Positions 1-7,174 of a DNA stretch of 29,246 nt are shown here, piece after piece. The notes beneath the pieces were generated by a model. The model ran no database searches. It was given only the letters and a program-made list of their open reading frames with translations, and was not told the DNA's origin. The DNA lies in assembly GCA_937925595.1 (NCBI GenBank), contig CALALQ010000467.1, forward strand, positions 1 to 29,246, in the 5' to 3' direction. A program made the position numbers and the translations under genes. Positions within the stretch are counted from its first letter, which is position 1. Every line of letters begins with the position of its first letter. The stretch is from an uncultured Demequina sp. GTDB lineage: Bacteria > Actinomycetota > Actinomycetes > Actinomycetales > Demequinaceae.

Positions 1-6
1 ACGAAC

Positions 7-55
<49 letters not shown>

Positions 56-97
56 TACCCCGCTCCGGTCGGCCCGAACAACAGAAAACTGAAGCGA

Positions 98-171
98 CGG
101 GCTGTGGCGCAGCTTGGTAGCGCACCTGACTGGGGGTCAGGGGGTCGCAGGTTCAAATCCTGTCAGCCCGA
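98..171 (+). tRNA. tRNA-Pro, anticodon GGG
   Basis: A complete 74-nt cloverleaf can be drawn. The acceptor stem is CGGGCTG/CAGCCCG, the D arm is GCGC...GCGC, the anticodon stem is CCTGA/TCAGG with loop CTGGGGG (anticodon 132-134), and the T arm is GCAGG-TTCAAAT-CCTGT, with discriminator A at 171. CCA is not encoded. It differs from the split host copy at paired positions in both the acceptor and anticodon stems, so it is a separate gene that probably came with the element and replaces the disrupted host tRNA. Confidence 0.95.
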
Positions 172-176
172 CGTAA

Positions 177-211
177 AAGCCCAGGTGAGAGTAGGTTTCT
201 CGCCTGGGCTT
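177..211 (+). terminator. Strong hairpin just downstream of tRNA-Pro
   Basis: The arms 177-190 (AAGCCCAGGTGAGA) and 198-211 (TCTCGCCTGGGCTT) pair over 14 bp with one G-T wobble, around a 7-nt loop. The hairpin starts 6 bp after the tRNA and probably ends its transcript. There is no long T run, as is common in actinomycetes. Confidence 0.75.
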
Positions 212-236
212 CATCATGTCCGGGGGTCGTTCTCTG

Positions 237-255
237 TGGTCCCCCTCTGGTCCCC
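237..255 (-). repeat. Pair of TGGTCCCC octamers, inverted copy of the end repeat
   Basis: TGGTCCCC occurs at 237-244 and 248-255, with starts 11 bp apart. It is the reverse complement of the GGGGACCA pairs at 322-340 and 29087-29105. The position next to the integration site and the helical-turn spacing fit integrase arm-binding sites (inference). Confidence 0.5.
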
Positions 256-321
256 CCGGCGCTCTCGCCGGTGGTCGCCTGTGGACGAACTGATCGCCCA
301 GAACCCGCGTCCTGTGGATAA

Positions 322-340
322 GGGGACCAAAAGGGGACCA
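322..340 (+). repeat. Pair of GGGGACCA octamers, likely integrase arm site (left)
   Basis: GGGGACCA lies at 322-329 and 333-340, followed by GAAC. The same pair with the same 11-bp spacing and the same GAAC tail lies at 29087-29105 near the right end. It sits between the integrase stop codon and attL. Confidence 0.55.
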
Positions 341-379
341 GAACGCTTCCGGGAGCACTCCCGCGGGCGTCGGAGCGCA

Positions 380-1135
380 TCACAGGCCCCTGGTCGCGGG
401 GCTGCTGCGCCGGGCGTTCTTGCGTTGTCCGGCGGTGGAGAGGAAGGCGTTGGCCTGCTCGGCGGCGGAGGCGAGGTGGCGGTCGTCGGGGTGGAGATAG
501 CCGCGCGTGGTCTCCATCGAGGCGTGCCCGAGGATGTCTTGCAGTACGTGCAGCGGGATGCCCGCGTCGGCCATCCAGGTTGCCCCGGTGTGGCGTAGGC
601 CGTGCCGGGTGAGGTCGGGCAGTCCGAGCTTCGCGACGATGCCGTCCCAGTTGGTGGCGTCGCGGACGGTCGCGGTGGTGAGATAGCCGCCCTTCGGGCC
701 GACCAGCAACGAGTCCTCGGGCTCCTTCCCGTCGGTGAGGCGTTCGAGCACTGGCCGGAGTGGTTCGAGGATCGGCACGCGGCGTTCTTTGCGGCTCTTG
801 GTCGGTTTTGTAACCAGGCCGCCTTTGCCGGGGAAAACCTGCCGGCGGATCACGACGAGGTTCTTGCCGTAGTCCACGTCCCCGACCTGCAACCCGGAGA
901 CCTCCGAGGACCGTGCGGCGAGTAGCGCGGCGAGCATCACGAAGTCGCTGTAGGACTGATGCGCCTTGCCGCACGCCCTGGCGAGGCGGTTGAGGGTCTT
1001 CATGTCCGGGATTGCGTGCGCCCGTGGGGAGGTGTGTTCGGCGGACTGGCCGCGGAAGGCGTTGCGGTTCAGGCTCCGCTTGGCGCGGTTCTTCGCAGGA
1101 TTGATCTGGATCAGCCCGCCTGCCGCCCCAGCCAC
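380..1135 (-). CDS. int: Tyrosine recombinase/integrase, N-terminally truncated
   Basis: This is the catalytic domain of a phage-type tyrosine integrase, which would integrate and excise the element at tRNA-Pro. In 251 residues it keeps the full active site: Arg75 (AARSSEVSG), a lysine at 110/113, His178-x-x-Arg181 (HGLRH), His204 (LGHAS) and nucleophile Tyr213 (TTRGYLH). Family members are usually 350-400 residues. The N-terminal arm-binding and core-binding (SAM-like) domains are missing, and the protein begins at the linker GGLIQINPAKNRAKRS. The GTG start at 1135 is only the first available start. The gene runs directly out of the broken 3' end of prim-pol (25-bp overlap), so a deletion removed its 5' part. 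Activity is doubtful. Confidence 0.85.
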   Translation of the reverse strand: MAGAAGGLIQINPAKNRAKRSLNRNAFRGQSAEHTSPRAHAIPDMKTLNRLARACGKAHQSYSDFVMLAALLAARSSEVSGLQVGDVDYGKNLVVIRRQVFPGKGGLVTKPTKSRKERRVPILEPLRPVLERLTDGKEPEDSLLVGPKGGYLTTATVRDATNWDGIVAKLGLPDLTRHGLRHTGATWMADAGIPLHVLQDILGHASMETTRGYLHPDDRHLASAAEQANAFLSTAGQRKNARRSSPATRGL

Positions 1136-1773
1136 GTCGCCAGCCGCTCCGCATCCTCGCGCCGCACTGGCCCACCGAGGCGCGGCCGAGGCGCGGGCCG
1201 AGGATCAAGGAAGTCTCGCAGCCGGCCCGCATCTATCGGCCAGGCCGCACCGGCCGCGAGCTGCTCGACCCGGTACGGCGTGCGCAGGCCGTCGAGCCAT
1301 AGCAGCGAGGGCGGGGCGATGATGTAGCCGCCGTCCCCGCGACAGTCGATGCCGACCTTCCCTGCCTGCCAGGACCGTTGCGCCTGGTTCGGGTCGGCTG
1401 GAAAGTAGGCGTGCTGGCCGCCGGTGGGTGTGCGCACGACCGCCAGCGGCTCGGGGATCAGCCCGGCCCGGGCTGACCGCGCGTAGGCGGCGTACCCGTT
1501 GACGCCGTGCACATCCACGTCGATCACTACCAGCCCCGAGACGGCACCGGTCGGGATGCCGATGTTCGCGGCCGGCCGCGCCCGCCACCACGCCTCAACA
1601 CGGCTCGGGTCGATGCTGGCCTCGTGGAATCCGCGCTCCGGGATCGGCCGCTTCCCGGCCGGCGCACAGGGGAACACCGGAACTCCGGCCCGCGCCAGCT
1701 CACCAGCCGCGACCGGCAACGGTGCCCCGTCGAGCTGACCGGACACGGCGGCAGCCGTGGCGGGGGTGACCAT
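1111..1773 (-). CDS. Bifunctional DNA primase/polymerase (prim-pol), C-terminally truncated
   Basis: This is a prim-pol (AEP superfamily) of the kind used for replication by actinobacterial integrative elements and plasmids. Visible features are the N-terminal GVPVFPCAPAGKRP segment, WWRARPAANIGIPTG, the acidic metal-binding motif VVIDVDVHG, the histidine motif PTGGQHAYF and CRGDGGYIIAPPS. It stops at residue 220 after LATWLGRQAG. Relatives I recall continue into a C-terminal helical region, which is absent here, so the 3' end is lost at the junction with the integrase fragment. The ATG start at 1773 overlaps the ardC stop as TGATG, so the two are translationally coupled. The longer open frame upstream of 1773 is antisense-like shadow inside ardC. 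Confidence 0.8.
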   Translation of the reverse strand: MVTPATAAAVSGQLDGAPLPVAAGELARAGVPVFPCAPAGKRPIPERGFHEASIDPSRVEAWWRARPAANIGIPTGAVSGLVVIDVDVHGVNGYAAYARSARAGLIPEPLAVVRTPTGGQHAYFPADPNQAQRSWQAGKVGIDCRGDGGYIIAPPSLLWLDGLRTPYRVEQLAAGAAWPIDAGRLRDFLDPRPAPRPRLGGPVRREDAERLATWLGRQAG

Positions 1774-2870
1774 CACAGGCCCCGTCCCGAGCCGACTGAG
1801 GCCGCCGGCGTCTCCCGCTCCGGCAGCGGCTCGACCTGGCGCGCGGCCTGCTCTGGCGTCTCCTGGGCCTGCGGCGTGTGCTCCGGGCCATCGACACGCA
1901 GGGACAGCGGGTTGCCGTTCCCGAGCTGTGTGGTGTCGAGCTTGTCGAGAATGTCGAATGCGGTGCTGCGCACCTGCTCGCCCGTGGCGCGGACCACCGC
2001 CACGGGGTCTTTCCCGTCCACGTTGCTCGCCCATCCGGCGACATACGGGATCGTGTAGTCGCTGGTGTCCATGCCGTGTGCGGCGGCGATCATCAACGCG
2101 ACCGACTCCGCGCGTACCTCGCTGATTCCTCGATGCTCGCGGGCGTCGTCCCGCTGATTCGGGCCGTCCAGCCGGACGTGCGCCAGCTCGTGCGCGAGGG
2201 TCTTGACCTGCGCGGCCGGGTCCATGTCCGCGCAGACCATCACTTGCCGGGTCTCGAAGTCGATGCAGCCGTTCGCGCCCCGTTCGATGCGGTCGCGCGG
2301 CATCCGCAGCACCTCGAACCCCAGCGACTCCGCCTGCTCGGTCAGGCCCTCCCACAGCCCGGCCGGGGCTTCGCCTTCCAGCAGCCTCGGACGGGGCAGC
2401 TCGGGAAGCGGTGCGCCGTGCGTCCTCGACACGTCCCACACATAGGCCGGGACGACGCTGACGATCCGCCTGCGCACGACTTCGCCCGGTCGGGGCTTCT
2501 CCCACTTCCCGAGCCGCCGCCACGACGCCGGATCGCGCGGGGTCGCCGATGCGAACCTCGCCTTGACCGGACCGCGAATCCGATAGCCGCCGTCCTTCTC
2601 CGGCCAGCGGCCCATCTTCTGCCAGTCGTTGTACCCGGCAACCCAGGTCGGCGTCGGTGTCGGCACCCGGCCCTGTTCGTAGGCTTCGAGATGCTGCGCC
2701 CAGATCAACAGCGTGTTGTTGAACGAGCGGGTCCGGAACCTCGCGGCGAACTCGATCGCACGCCGCCAGTCATCGCCCGACACCAGTTCCTCGACCGAAC
2801 GCACGATGCGTTCTTCCAGCGCATCGAGCGTCACTTGCCGCGCCGCCTGCTTGTCCTCGTTCGCAGCCAT
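1773..2870 (-). CDS. ardC: ArdC-type antirestriction protein (ssDNA-binding domain plus metallopeptidase)
   Basis: ArdC protects incoming single-stranded DNA during conjugation and counters host restriction. The N-terminal half has the ssDNA-binding ArdC signature (FRTRSFNNTLLIWAQ, then a conserved GYNDWQKMGR). The C-terminal half has a zinc-peptidase helix HELAHVRLDG with a downstream glutamate in SEVRAES, as in ImmA/IrrE-type peptidases. ATG 2870 is preferred over 2897 because GGAGG lies 7 nt upstream. It is followed by prim-pol with a TGATG overlap. The ardC-prim-pol order is common in actinobacterial mobile elements. Length (365 aa) is normal and the gene looks intact. Confidence 0.9.
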   Translation of the reverse strand: MAANEDKQAARQVTLDALEERIVRSVEELVSGDDWRRAIEFAARFRTRSFNNTLLIWAQHLEAYEQGRVPTPTPTWVAGYNDWQKMGRWPEKDGGYRIRGPVKARFASATPRDPASWRRLGKWEKPRPGEVVRRRIVSVVPAYVWDVSRTHGAPLPELPRPRLLEGEAPAGLWEGLTEQAESLGFEVLRMPRDRIERGANGCIDFETRQVMVCADMDPAAQVKTLAHELAHVRLDGPNQRDDAREHRGISEVRAESVALMIAAAHGMDTSDYTIPYVAGWASNVDGKDPVAVVRATGEQVRSTAFDILDKLDTTQLGNGNPLSLRVDGPEHTPQAQETPEQAARQVEPLPERETPAASVGSGRGL

Positions 2871-3090
2871 CGCCTGACCTCCCTCCGCCAGGGCCACTCC
2901 GAGTGGGAGTAACCGTGCGACCGCGAGGTACGCCGGGCGGATCAGGAAGACAAGACGGACGACGGAACAAGACTGGCGACCGTCAGCTCCGCGACGAACC
3001 CGACGAGTCTCTACCGGCCTACCGGATCGGAACTGGCCCTGGGGCCTGCGGCCACCGATCCCGCGGCTATCACCCGGACAGATGCGTCCT

Positions 3091-4173
3091 TCACCCGGCC
3101 ACTTGCGTGGACGTCACCCGATGCATCGTCCGGTAGTCGCTGGGAGTAAGGCCGACGCCGCGGCGGAACTGGCGAGCGGCGAAGTCAGGATCGCTCCAGC
3201 CCACCTCCTGAGCGATCGCCGCAACAGAGCGGGACGTCGTGCGTAGAAGATGCGCCATCCGCTCGGCTCGCTGCATGGTCAGGTAAGCGATCGGTGACTT
3301 CCCGTACGCCTCAACGAAGATGCGGTTGACCTGTGACTTCGACAGATGTACTTCATCTGCCAAGTCCGACACGGACCAACGCCGCGCCGGGTCCGTCCGT
3401 AAGAGTTCAGCGACCTTGCGCGCTTCTGTGCGCAATGGCGCAAACCGACGAACACGAGGTAGGGAGGGTATCGCGGTCGCGCGCTGCGTCGGGGATGTAC
3501 GGATCGGTGAGGTCTTGACAAAGGGAGTCACGACATGAGCGATGCTGAACCACAATGCCTGCATTCGATTGAAGTTCTCCGCGAATCGGCCATCGATACT
3601 GAGAGCAACCAGCTCATCGAGACGCGGCATCAGCATACCCGCTCGATCTTCGCCGATATGAAGTACCTGCGCAGGCTCGGCATACATAGTCTCGGCAAAG
3701 CACTGCGCGTCGAGGCGGTCCCGTAATATGCCGACGTGTTGCCAGAAAATCTGGTCAATCAAGTAGTCGGTGTCGAGATAGACCGTCGTCACAGTTGCAC
3801 GACCCTCGGGCTCACCCCCAAGCAGTGTGTTGGCCCCCAGGAGAATCACGTCCCCAAACTTGACCAGCTTCTGCTTGAACTCGCTAAACAGGATAGCGCT
3901 TCCATCGCGAACGACGATGACCTGAACGCAGTCGTAGGCCAACGGCCCGACCGGCTGGACGATGATGCGGTTCCGGGCGAGGATGGGTGCGAAACCGCGG
4001 AGACTGCAGGACTCGTGTTGGTTCGACGCCGCGACCGATTCGGGCTCATCAACCGCATTCCGGGGATGGGATTCCTGACCACCTCTTTCGCGGGCACCAG
4101 ACGGACCGCGCTGAGGACTGCGCGACGGGCGGGTCTCGACAATCCCGCGACTAATCGACCGGTTCGAGCCCAA
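3091..4173 (-). CDS. AraC-family transcriptional regulator
   Basis: The last 100 or so residues form the AraC/XylS double helix-turn-helix: WSVSDLADEVHLSKSQVNRIF is the first helix-turn-helix and SVAAIAQEVGWSDPDFAARQFRRGVGLTPSDYR the second (only key parts given). The N-terminal region (QPVGPLAYDCVQVIVVRDG onward) looks like a cupin-type effector domain. I recognise this AraC subtype as one often found beside ardC and prim-pol in actinobacterial elements, so it probably controls element functions. The start is uncertain: TTG 4173 overlaps the stop of the upstream gene (4151) by 23 bp and lacks a clear ribosome site, so the true start may be further in. Base composition is slightly lower in GC than the flanks. 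Confidence 0.85.
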   Translation of the reverse strand: MGSNRSISRGIVETRPSRSPQRGPSGARERGGQESHPRNAVDEPESVAASNQHESCSLRGFAPILARNRIIVQPVGPLAYDCVQVIVVRDGSAILFSEFKQKLVKFGDVILLGANTLLGGEPEGRATVTTVYLDTDYLIDQIFWQHVGILRDRLDAQCFAETMYAEPAQVLHIGEDRAGMLMPRLDELVALSIDGRFAENFNRMQALWFSIAHVVTPFVKTSPIRTSPTQRATAIPSLPRVRRFAPLRTEARKVAELLRTDPARRWSVSDLADEVHLSKSQVNRIFVEAYGKSPIAYLTMQRAERMAHLLRTTSRSVAAIAQEVGWSDPDFAARQFRRGVGLTPSDYRTMHRVTSTQVAG

Positions 4174-4735
4174 CGAACTTCATCCGGTCCTCGCCGTAGA
4201 AGCATGTCTGCAAGGCGAATGAACCGTCGAGGCCAAGTAGGTCATCGGTGGTCGCCCAGGTCTTTGGCGTGTGGCGGATATCAACCACTTGATACACCTG
4301 ATCGCTACCCTCGACCTGCACCCGTTGGCCTATCTCCCAGGGGAGCAGGACGTCGCCTTGACAATTGTTGTGAGCTGCCCATACCGGCGGAACGCCCTCC
4401 CGCTCGTAGGAACTCATCTCCGTGAACGTTCCGTCGCAGCCGTCTAGTTCGTGCACGCCACCCGTGGCGCCCAAGTCCACGGTGGGCAGGTCTCCGAACG
4501 CGTCCTCCCGCGCGGCATGGATGCTTCCCGTGACCGCCGTCTTCACCGTCCCGTACACATACTCGACCCGCTCCGGCGCGGCGAGAAGGCCTACCAGCAG
4601 CGCCCCGCCAGCGAGGACGAGGACCGTCCCCGCCGCCGCGCTGAGGAACCCATGCCAGCGCCGCGGCGGTGGCTTACTCCGTCCGACTGTCTCCCGCATG
4701 CTCCGAACCCCGTTCCGCACGTTGACCAACCTCAT
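4151..4735 (-). CDS. Membrane-anchored sortase-like protein
   Basis: A 194-aa protein with a basic N-terminus, one transmembrane segment at about 30-53, and an extracellular domain. The C-terminal part resembles a sortase: His122 in AAHNN, Cys178 in the LQTC motif at a strand end, and Arg184 six residues later (GEDRMKFVGL), with the beta-strand run VYQVVDIRHTP between. Sortases use such His-Cys-Arg triads for transpeptidation at the cell wall. Here the Cys-Arg spacing is short, so the fold and activity are inferred. Two extra cysteines (100 and 125) could form a disulfide. ATG 4735 lies 5 bp from a pair of BlaI-type operators (4741-4771). An internal ATG at 4699 is an alternative start. Confidence 0.6.
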   Translation of the reverse strand: MRLVNVRNGVRSMRETVGRSKPPPRRWHGFLSAAAGTVLVLAGGALLVGLLAAPERVEYVYGTVKTAVTGSIHAAREDAFGDLPTVDLGATGGVHELDGCDGTFTEMSSYEREGVPPVWAAHNNCQGDVLLPWEIGQRVQVEGSDQVYQVVDIRHTPKTWATTDDLLGLDGSFALQTCFYGEDRMKFVGLEPVD

Positions 4736-4740
4736 GTTCG

Positions 4741-4771
4741 ACTATCCATGATAGTTACTATCTCGCATAGT
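4741..4771 (-). promoter_or_regulatory. Tandem BlaI-type operators upstream of the sortase-like gene
   Basis: Two 15-bp palindromes stand 1 bp apart: ACTATCCATGATAGT (4741-4755) and ACTATCTCGCATAGT (4757-4771). Both fit ACTAT-N5-ATAGT. The same arrangement occurs at 9514-9545 beside the BlaI-family gene. They sit where the promoter of the gene starting at 4735 must lie, so repression by the element's BlaI-like protein is likely (inference). Confidence 0.65.
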
Positions 4772-4962
4772 CGTATGGTTCAGCCTGTCTTCGCCGGCCG
4801 CCGTGGGGTAGCCGCCTCCCGCCCGGTTCGTGACCTCTGCGGCCCACGCGGTCCGAGAGGAGTGGGCTGCGCGAGGAGCGATCGGCGGGCGCTGCACAAC
4901 CGTCCGGAGAGTCCGCTTGCCTCTGTCGCGGAGACCTCGTTCGCGACGCTGCGATGACAAAG

Positions 4963-4992
4963 TTGAGATCGCGATACCCCCGGGGGTATAGT
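4963..4992 (+). promoter_or_regulatory. Promoter with embedded CstR/CsoR-type operator
   Basis: The perfect palindrome ATACCCCCGGGGGTAT spans 4974-4989. A -35-like TTGAGA (4963-4968) and a -10-like TATAGT (4987-4992) are 18 bp apart and enclose or overlap it. CsoR/CstR proteins bind such ATACCCC-GGGGTAT sites, so this is probably the autoregulated promoter of the operon containing the CstR gene at 5433. Related sites occur at 12454 and 12482. Confidence 0.85.
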
Positions 4993-4998
4993 GGAGTC

Positions 4999-5133
4999 AT
5001 GGGCGCGACCGAGATCAGGCGAGAGAACCCGACCCGGGTGGTCGAGGAGAGCTCGCTGCCGATCCTGGGCTTTTGGGCCGACCACCCACTCGACGACGTT
5101 CCTGACAGTCAGAGGAGTTTCGCCTATGTCTGA
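4999..5133 (+). CDS. Possible small protein, 44 aa, first ORF of the CstR operon
   Basis: ATG 4999 is the first start after the CstR-controlled promoter, with GGAG 2 nt upstream. The frame gives a 44-residue, non-membrane peptide (begins MGATEIRRENPTRVVEES, contains ILGFWADHPLDD) that overlaps the start of the YgaP-like gene (5126) by 8 bp. I do not recognise a family. It may be a real small protein or a translated leader that couples to the next gene. In another frame a longer ORF starting at 4991 runs into the YgaP-like gene, but ATG 5126 with AGAGGAG upstream is the better start for that gene. Confidence 0.4.
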   Translation: MGATEIRRENPTRVVEESSLPILGFWADHPLDDVPDSQRSFAYV

Positions 5134-5446
5134 CCGACAGCTCACCTGCGCCCCGGCATGCCGCGCCGGCGTATGGGGGCGGCTGAGCCGTGGAGCCGTC
5201 GCCCTGATCGTCGGCGCGTTCGGTGCATCCATGCTGTCGACGGACCCGGCGATCGCGGTAGCCGCCGGCGTGATGGCCACCGTCATCGCGGTCATGGCGG
5301 TCACTGGAACATGCCCGACGAGCTGGCTCACCACTCGTCGGCAGCCTCAGACGCCGCAGCACACACTCGACATCCCCGATGCCCGGCAGCACGTCGACCT
5401 GACGAGCGCCCCCGTCCCGAACAGGAGTTCTCATGTCCACGAGTGA
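5126..5446 (+). CDS. YgaP-like DUF2892 membrane protein
   Basis: A 106-aa protein with two hydrophobic segments (ALIVGAFGASML and IAVAAGVMATVIAVMAVTG) followed by TGTCPTSWL, the usual signature of the DUF2892 domain. This domain forms the membrane part of rhodanese-linked YgaP proteins. A cysteine-containing N-terminus (CAPACRAG) precedes the helices. Start ATG 5126 has AGAGGAG 9 nt upstream. The gene overlaps cstR (5433) by 14 bp and lies behind a CstR operator, so it is probably part of sulfide or persulfide handling. The tail after the membrane part (about 35 residues, polar) has no recognisable motif. Confidence 0.8.
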   Translation: MSDRQLTCAPACRAGVWGRLSRGAVALIVGAFGASMLSTDPAIAVAAGVMATVIAVMAVTGTCPTSWLTTRRQPQTPQHTLDIPDARQHVDLTSAPVPNRSSHVHE

Positions 5447-5708
5447 CCCCGACGCCCAGCGCCGCATCCTCAACCGGCTCCGCCGCGCCCGCGGCCAGCT
5501 CAACGCCGTCATTGACGCGGTCGAAGGCGGCGGGTCGTGCCGGGAGGTGGTGACCCAGCTCGCGGCGGTCTCCTCGGCGCTTGACCGTGCCGGGTTCGCG
5601 ATCATCTCCACCGCGATGAAGGACTGCATCGCCGACCCCGACGGCACCAACCGTGCCGACGACATCACCACCGAGGAGCTGGAGAAGCTGTTCCTCACGC
5701 TCGCCTGA
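5433..5708 (+). CDS. cstR: CstR-type persulfide-sensing repressor (CsoR/RcnR family)
   Basis: A 91-aa all-helical repressor of the CsoR/RcnR/FrmR family. Cys36 (GGSCREVV) and Cys65 (MKDCIAD) align with the two copper-binding cysteines of M. tuberculosis CsoR. Position 61, the copper-ligand histidine in CsoR, is alanine. Loss of that histidine with both cysteines kept is the pattern of CstR, which senses persulfide and polysulfide rather than copper. The context supports this: persulfide dioxygenase, rhodaneses, a DsrE protein and a TauE exporter are all nearby. Matching operators lie at 4974, 12454 and 12482. The specific sensor assignment is inferred. Confidence 0.85.
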   Translation: MSTSDPDAQRRILNRLRRARGQLNAVIDAVEGGGSCREVVTQLAAVSSALDRAGFAIISTAMKDCIADPDGTNRADDITTEELEKLFLTLA

Positions 5709-5762
5709 ACGAGCGATCCTCACGACCAACCGACAGACAGCCCTCGAAGGAAGAAGCAATCC

Positions 5763-5939
5763 ATGTGCCGAGCTGTGACCTGTAAGACCTGCGGCAAGAC
5801 CACCTGGGCCGGCTGCGGCCAGCACATCGCCGAGGTCAAGCGCACCGTGCCGGCGGGCCAGTGGTGCCCCGGACACGACAAGGAGAAGGAGAAGGCAGCC
5901 GCGACGAGCGGGTTCTTCGCCCGCCTGTTCGGACGATGA
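5763..5939 (+). CDS. Small Cys-rich zinc-ribbon-like protein, 58 aa
   Basis: The frame encodes a 58-residue protein with CxxxxCxxC at the N-terminus (MCRAVTCKTCGKTTWAG), then CGQH, and a WCPGH near residue 43. These Cys/His pairs suggest a structural zinc site or a reactive-thiol protein. The C-terminus is basic and ends FFARLFGR. GAAGGAAG lies about 11 nt before ATG 5763. It overlaps the methyltransferase start as ATGA. I recognise it only as a short conserved actinobacterial type without a known role. Its place in the CstR operon suggests a link to thiol or metal stress. Confidence 0.7.
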   Translation: MCRAVTCKTCGKTTWAGCGQHIAEVKRTVPAGQWCPGHDKEKEKAAATSGFFARLFGR

Positions 5940-6589
5940 CAGGCGCCACGCGCCACGACTCGCCCTCTCAGAATCCTCAGGAGTTCTGGGAGGGCCGCTA
6001 CCAGGACGCCGAGCGCGTGTGGTCGGGCCGCCCGAACCCTAGCCTGGTCAACGCTGTGCAGCACTTGGCTCCGGGGAAAGCGCTGGATCTGGGGTGCGGG
6101 GAGGGCGCCGATGCGATCTGGCTCGCCACCCAGGGCTGGCTCGTCACCGGCGTGGACATCTCCGCCACCGCTATCGCCCGCGCACGCCGCGAGGCTCAGC
6201 GTCAACAGGCCAGCGCGGCCACCCGGTTCGTCACTGCCGACCTGGCACGGTGGGAGCCGGACGACGGCCCCTACGATCTGGTGACCGCCAGCTTCCTGCA
6301 CTCGCCTGTCCCGCTCCCGCGCATCGCGATCCTGCAACGCGCAGCCACCACGGTGCGCGCCGGCGGTCACCTCGTGGTCCTCTCCCACGCCGCACTCCCA
6401 CCCTGGGTCGACGCCGCGGATCATCCCGCGCACAGCTTTCCCAGCCCGGCACGACAGTTCGTGGAGCTGAACCTCAACGAGCACGACTGGCTCGTCCTGA
6501 GCATCCAGACGCACACCCGACACGCCACCGCCCCTTCCGGCGAGGCCGCCGAGCTGACCGACGGGGTACTTCTCCTCCAGCGCCGGTGA
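5936..6589 (+). CDS. Class I SAM-dependent methyltransferase
   Basis: A 217-aa methyltransferase with the SAM-binding motif ALDLGCGEGADAIWLA at about 46-61 and the acidic strand-2 end VTGVDIS. A FWEGRYQ...VWSGRPNPSLV segment near the N-terminus is typical of small-molecule methyltransferases in the thiopurine/tellurite-resistance type group. It is coupled (ATGA) to the Cys-rich small protein and is the last gene of the CstR-controlled operon. Methylation of a thiol or sulfide is an attractive role, but this is inference from context. The more upstream in-frame start (5861) is rejected because it would overlap the whole second half of the Cys-rich gene. Confidence 0.8.
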   Translation: MTGATRHDSPSQNPQEFWEGRYQDAERVWSGRPNPSLVNAVQHLAPGKALDLGCGEGADAIWLATQGWLVTGVDISATAIARARREAQRQQASAATRFVTADLARWEPDDGPYDLVTASFLHSPVPLPRIAILQRAATTVRAGGHLVVLSHAALPPWVDAADHPAHSFPSPARQFVELNLNEHDWLVLSIQTHTRHATAPSGEAAELTDGVLLLQRR

Positions 6590-6628
6590 CCGGCTCGTCC
6601 CGGCGCGGCGGACCCGCTGTGGGGCGGC

Positions 6629-7174
6629 TTAGCCGCGGGACATCGCGGTCTGGACGATGGCTTCGACGTGCAGCGTGGTCGAGTCAAGCAGCGGCAGTCC
6701 CGGCACGTCGTCGGGGCCGACCAAGAGGATGATCTCGGTGCATCCGAGCACGACCGCCTCGGCCCCGGCCGCGTGGAGGTCTGTCATGACCCGGATGTAG
6801 GTCTCCCGAGACTCAGGCCGGAACACGTGTCTGGTCAGCTCGTCGAAGATGATCTGATCGACCGTGGTCCGGTCGACGGGCTCCGGGGTCAGTACAGTGA
6901 AGCCCGCTCGCTCGAGTCTTCTCCGGTAGAAGTCCTGTTCCATCGTCGGCGCGGTGCCGAGCAGTCCCAGCCGGGTCACCCCGATGTCGGTCGCTGTGGT
7001 CGCGACCACAGCGGCGATGTGCAGGAATGGGACGGTGATCGCCGCCTCGATGACGGGCGCGACTCGGTGCATCGTGTTGCTCCCGCAGGCGATGAAGTCC
7101 GCTCCCGCCCGCTGCAGGCCCCGGGCTTTGCCTGCCAGATACTGTCCGGCCTCATCCCAGGCTTTCTGGTCCGG
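6629..7174 (-). pseudogene. Aspartate/glutamate racemase family, 5'-truncated fragment
   Basis: The frame carries both catalytic cysteines of the Asp/Glu racemase fold: FIACGSNTMH and VLGCTEIILLV. Homology starts at KAWDEAGQYLAGKARG directly after the stop codon of the dsrE-like gene and in the same frame, with no ATG or GTG before codon 35 (ATG 7072). Racemases are about 230-240 aa; about 180 codons remain, so the N-terminal strand-helix region is lost. The next start (7072) would drop the first catalytic cysteine. It is probably a deletion remnant unrelated to the sulfur genes. Confidence 0.75.

Noticed and set aside
153..1232. 359-codon minus-strand frame across the integrase
   Set aside because: Arg/Pro-rich shadow of the integrase frame with no family pattern; the true frame has all catalytic residues.
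4974..5708. Copper-responsive CsoR system
   Set aside because: The copper-ligand histidine is replaced by Ala and no copper ATPase or chaperone is present; the neighbours handle sulfur.
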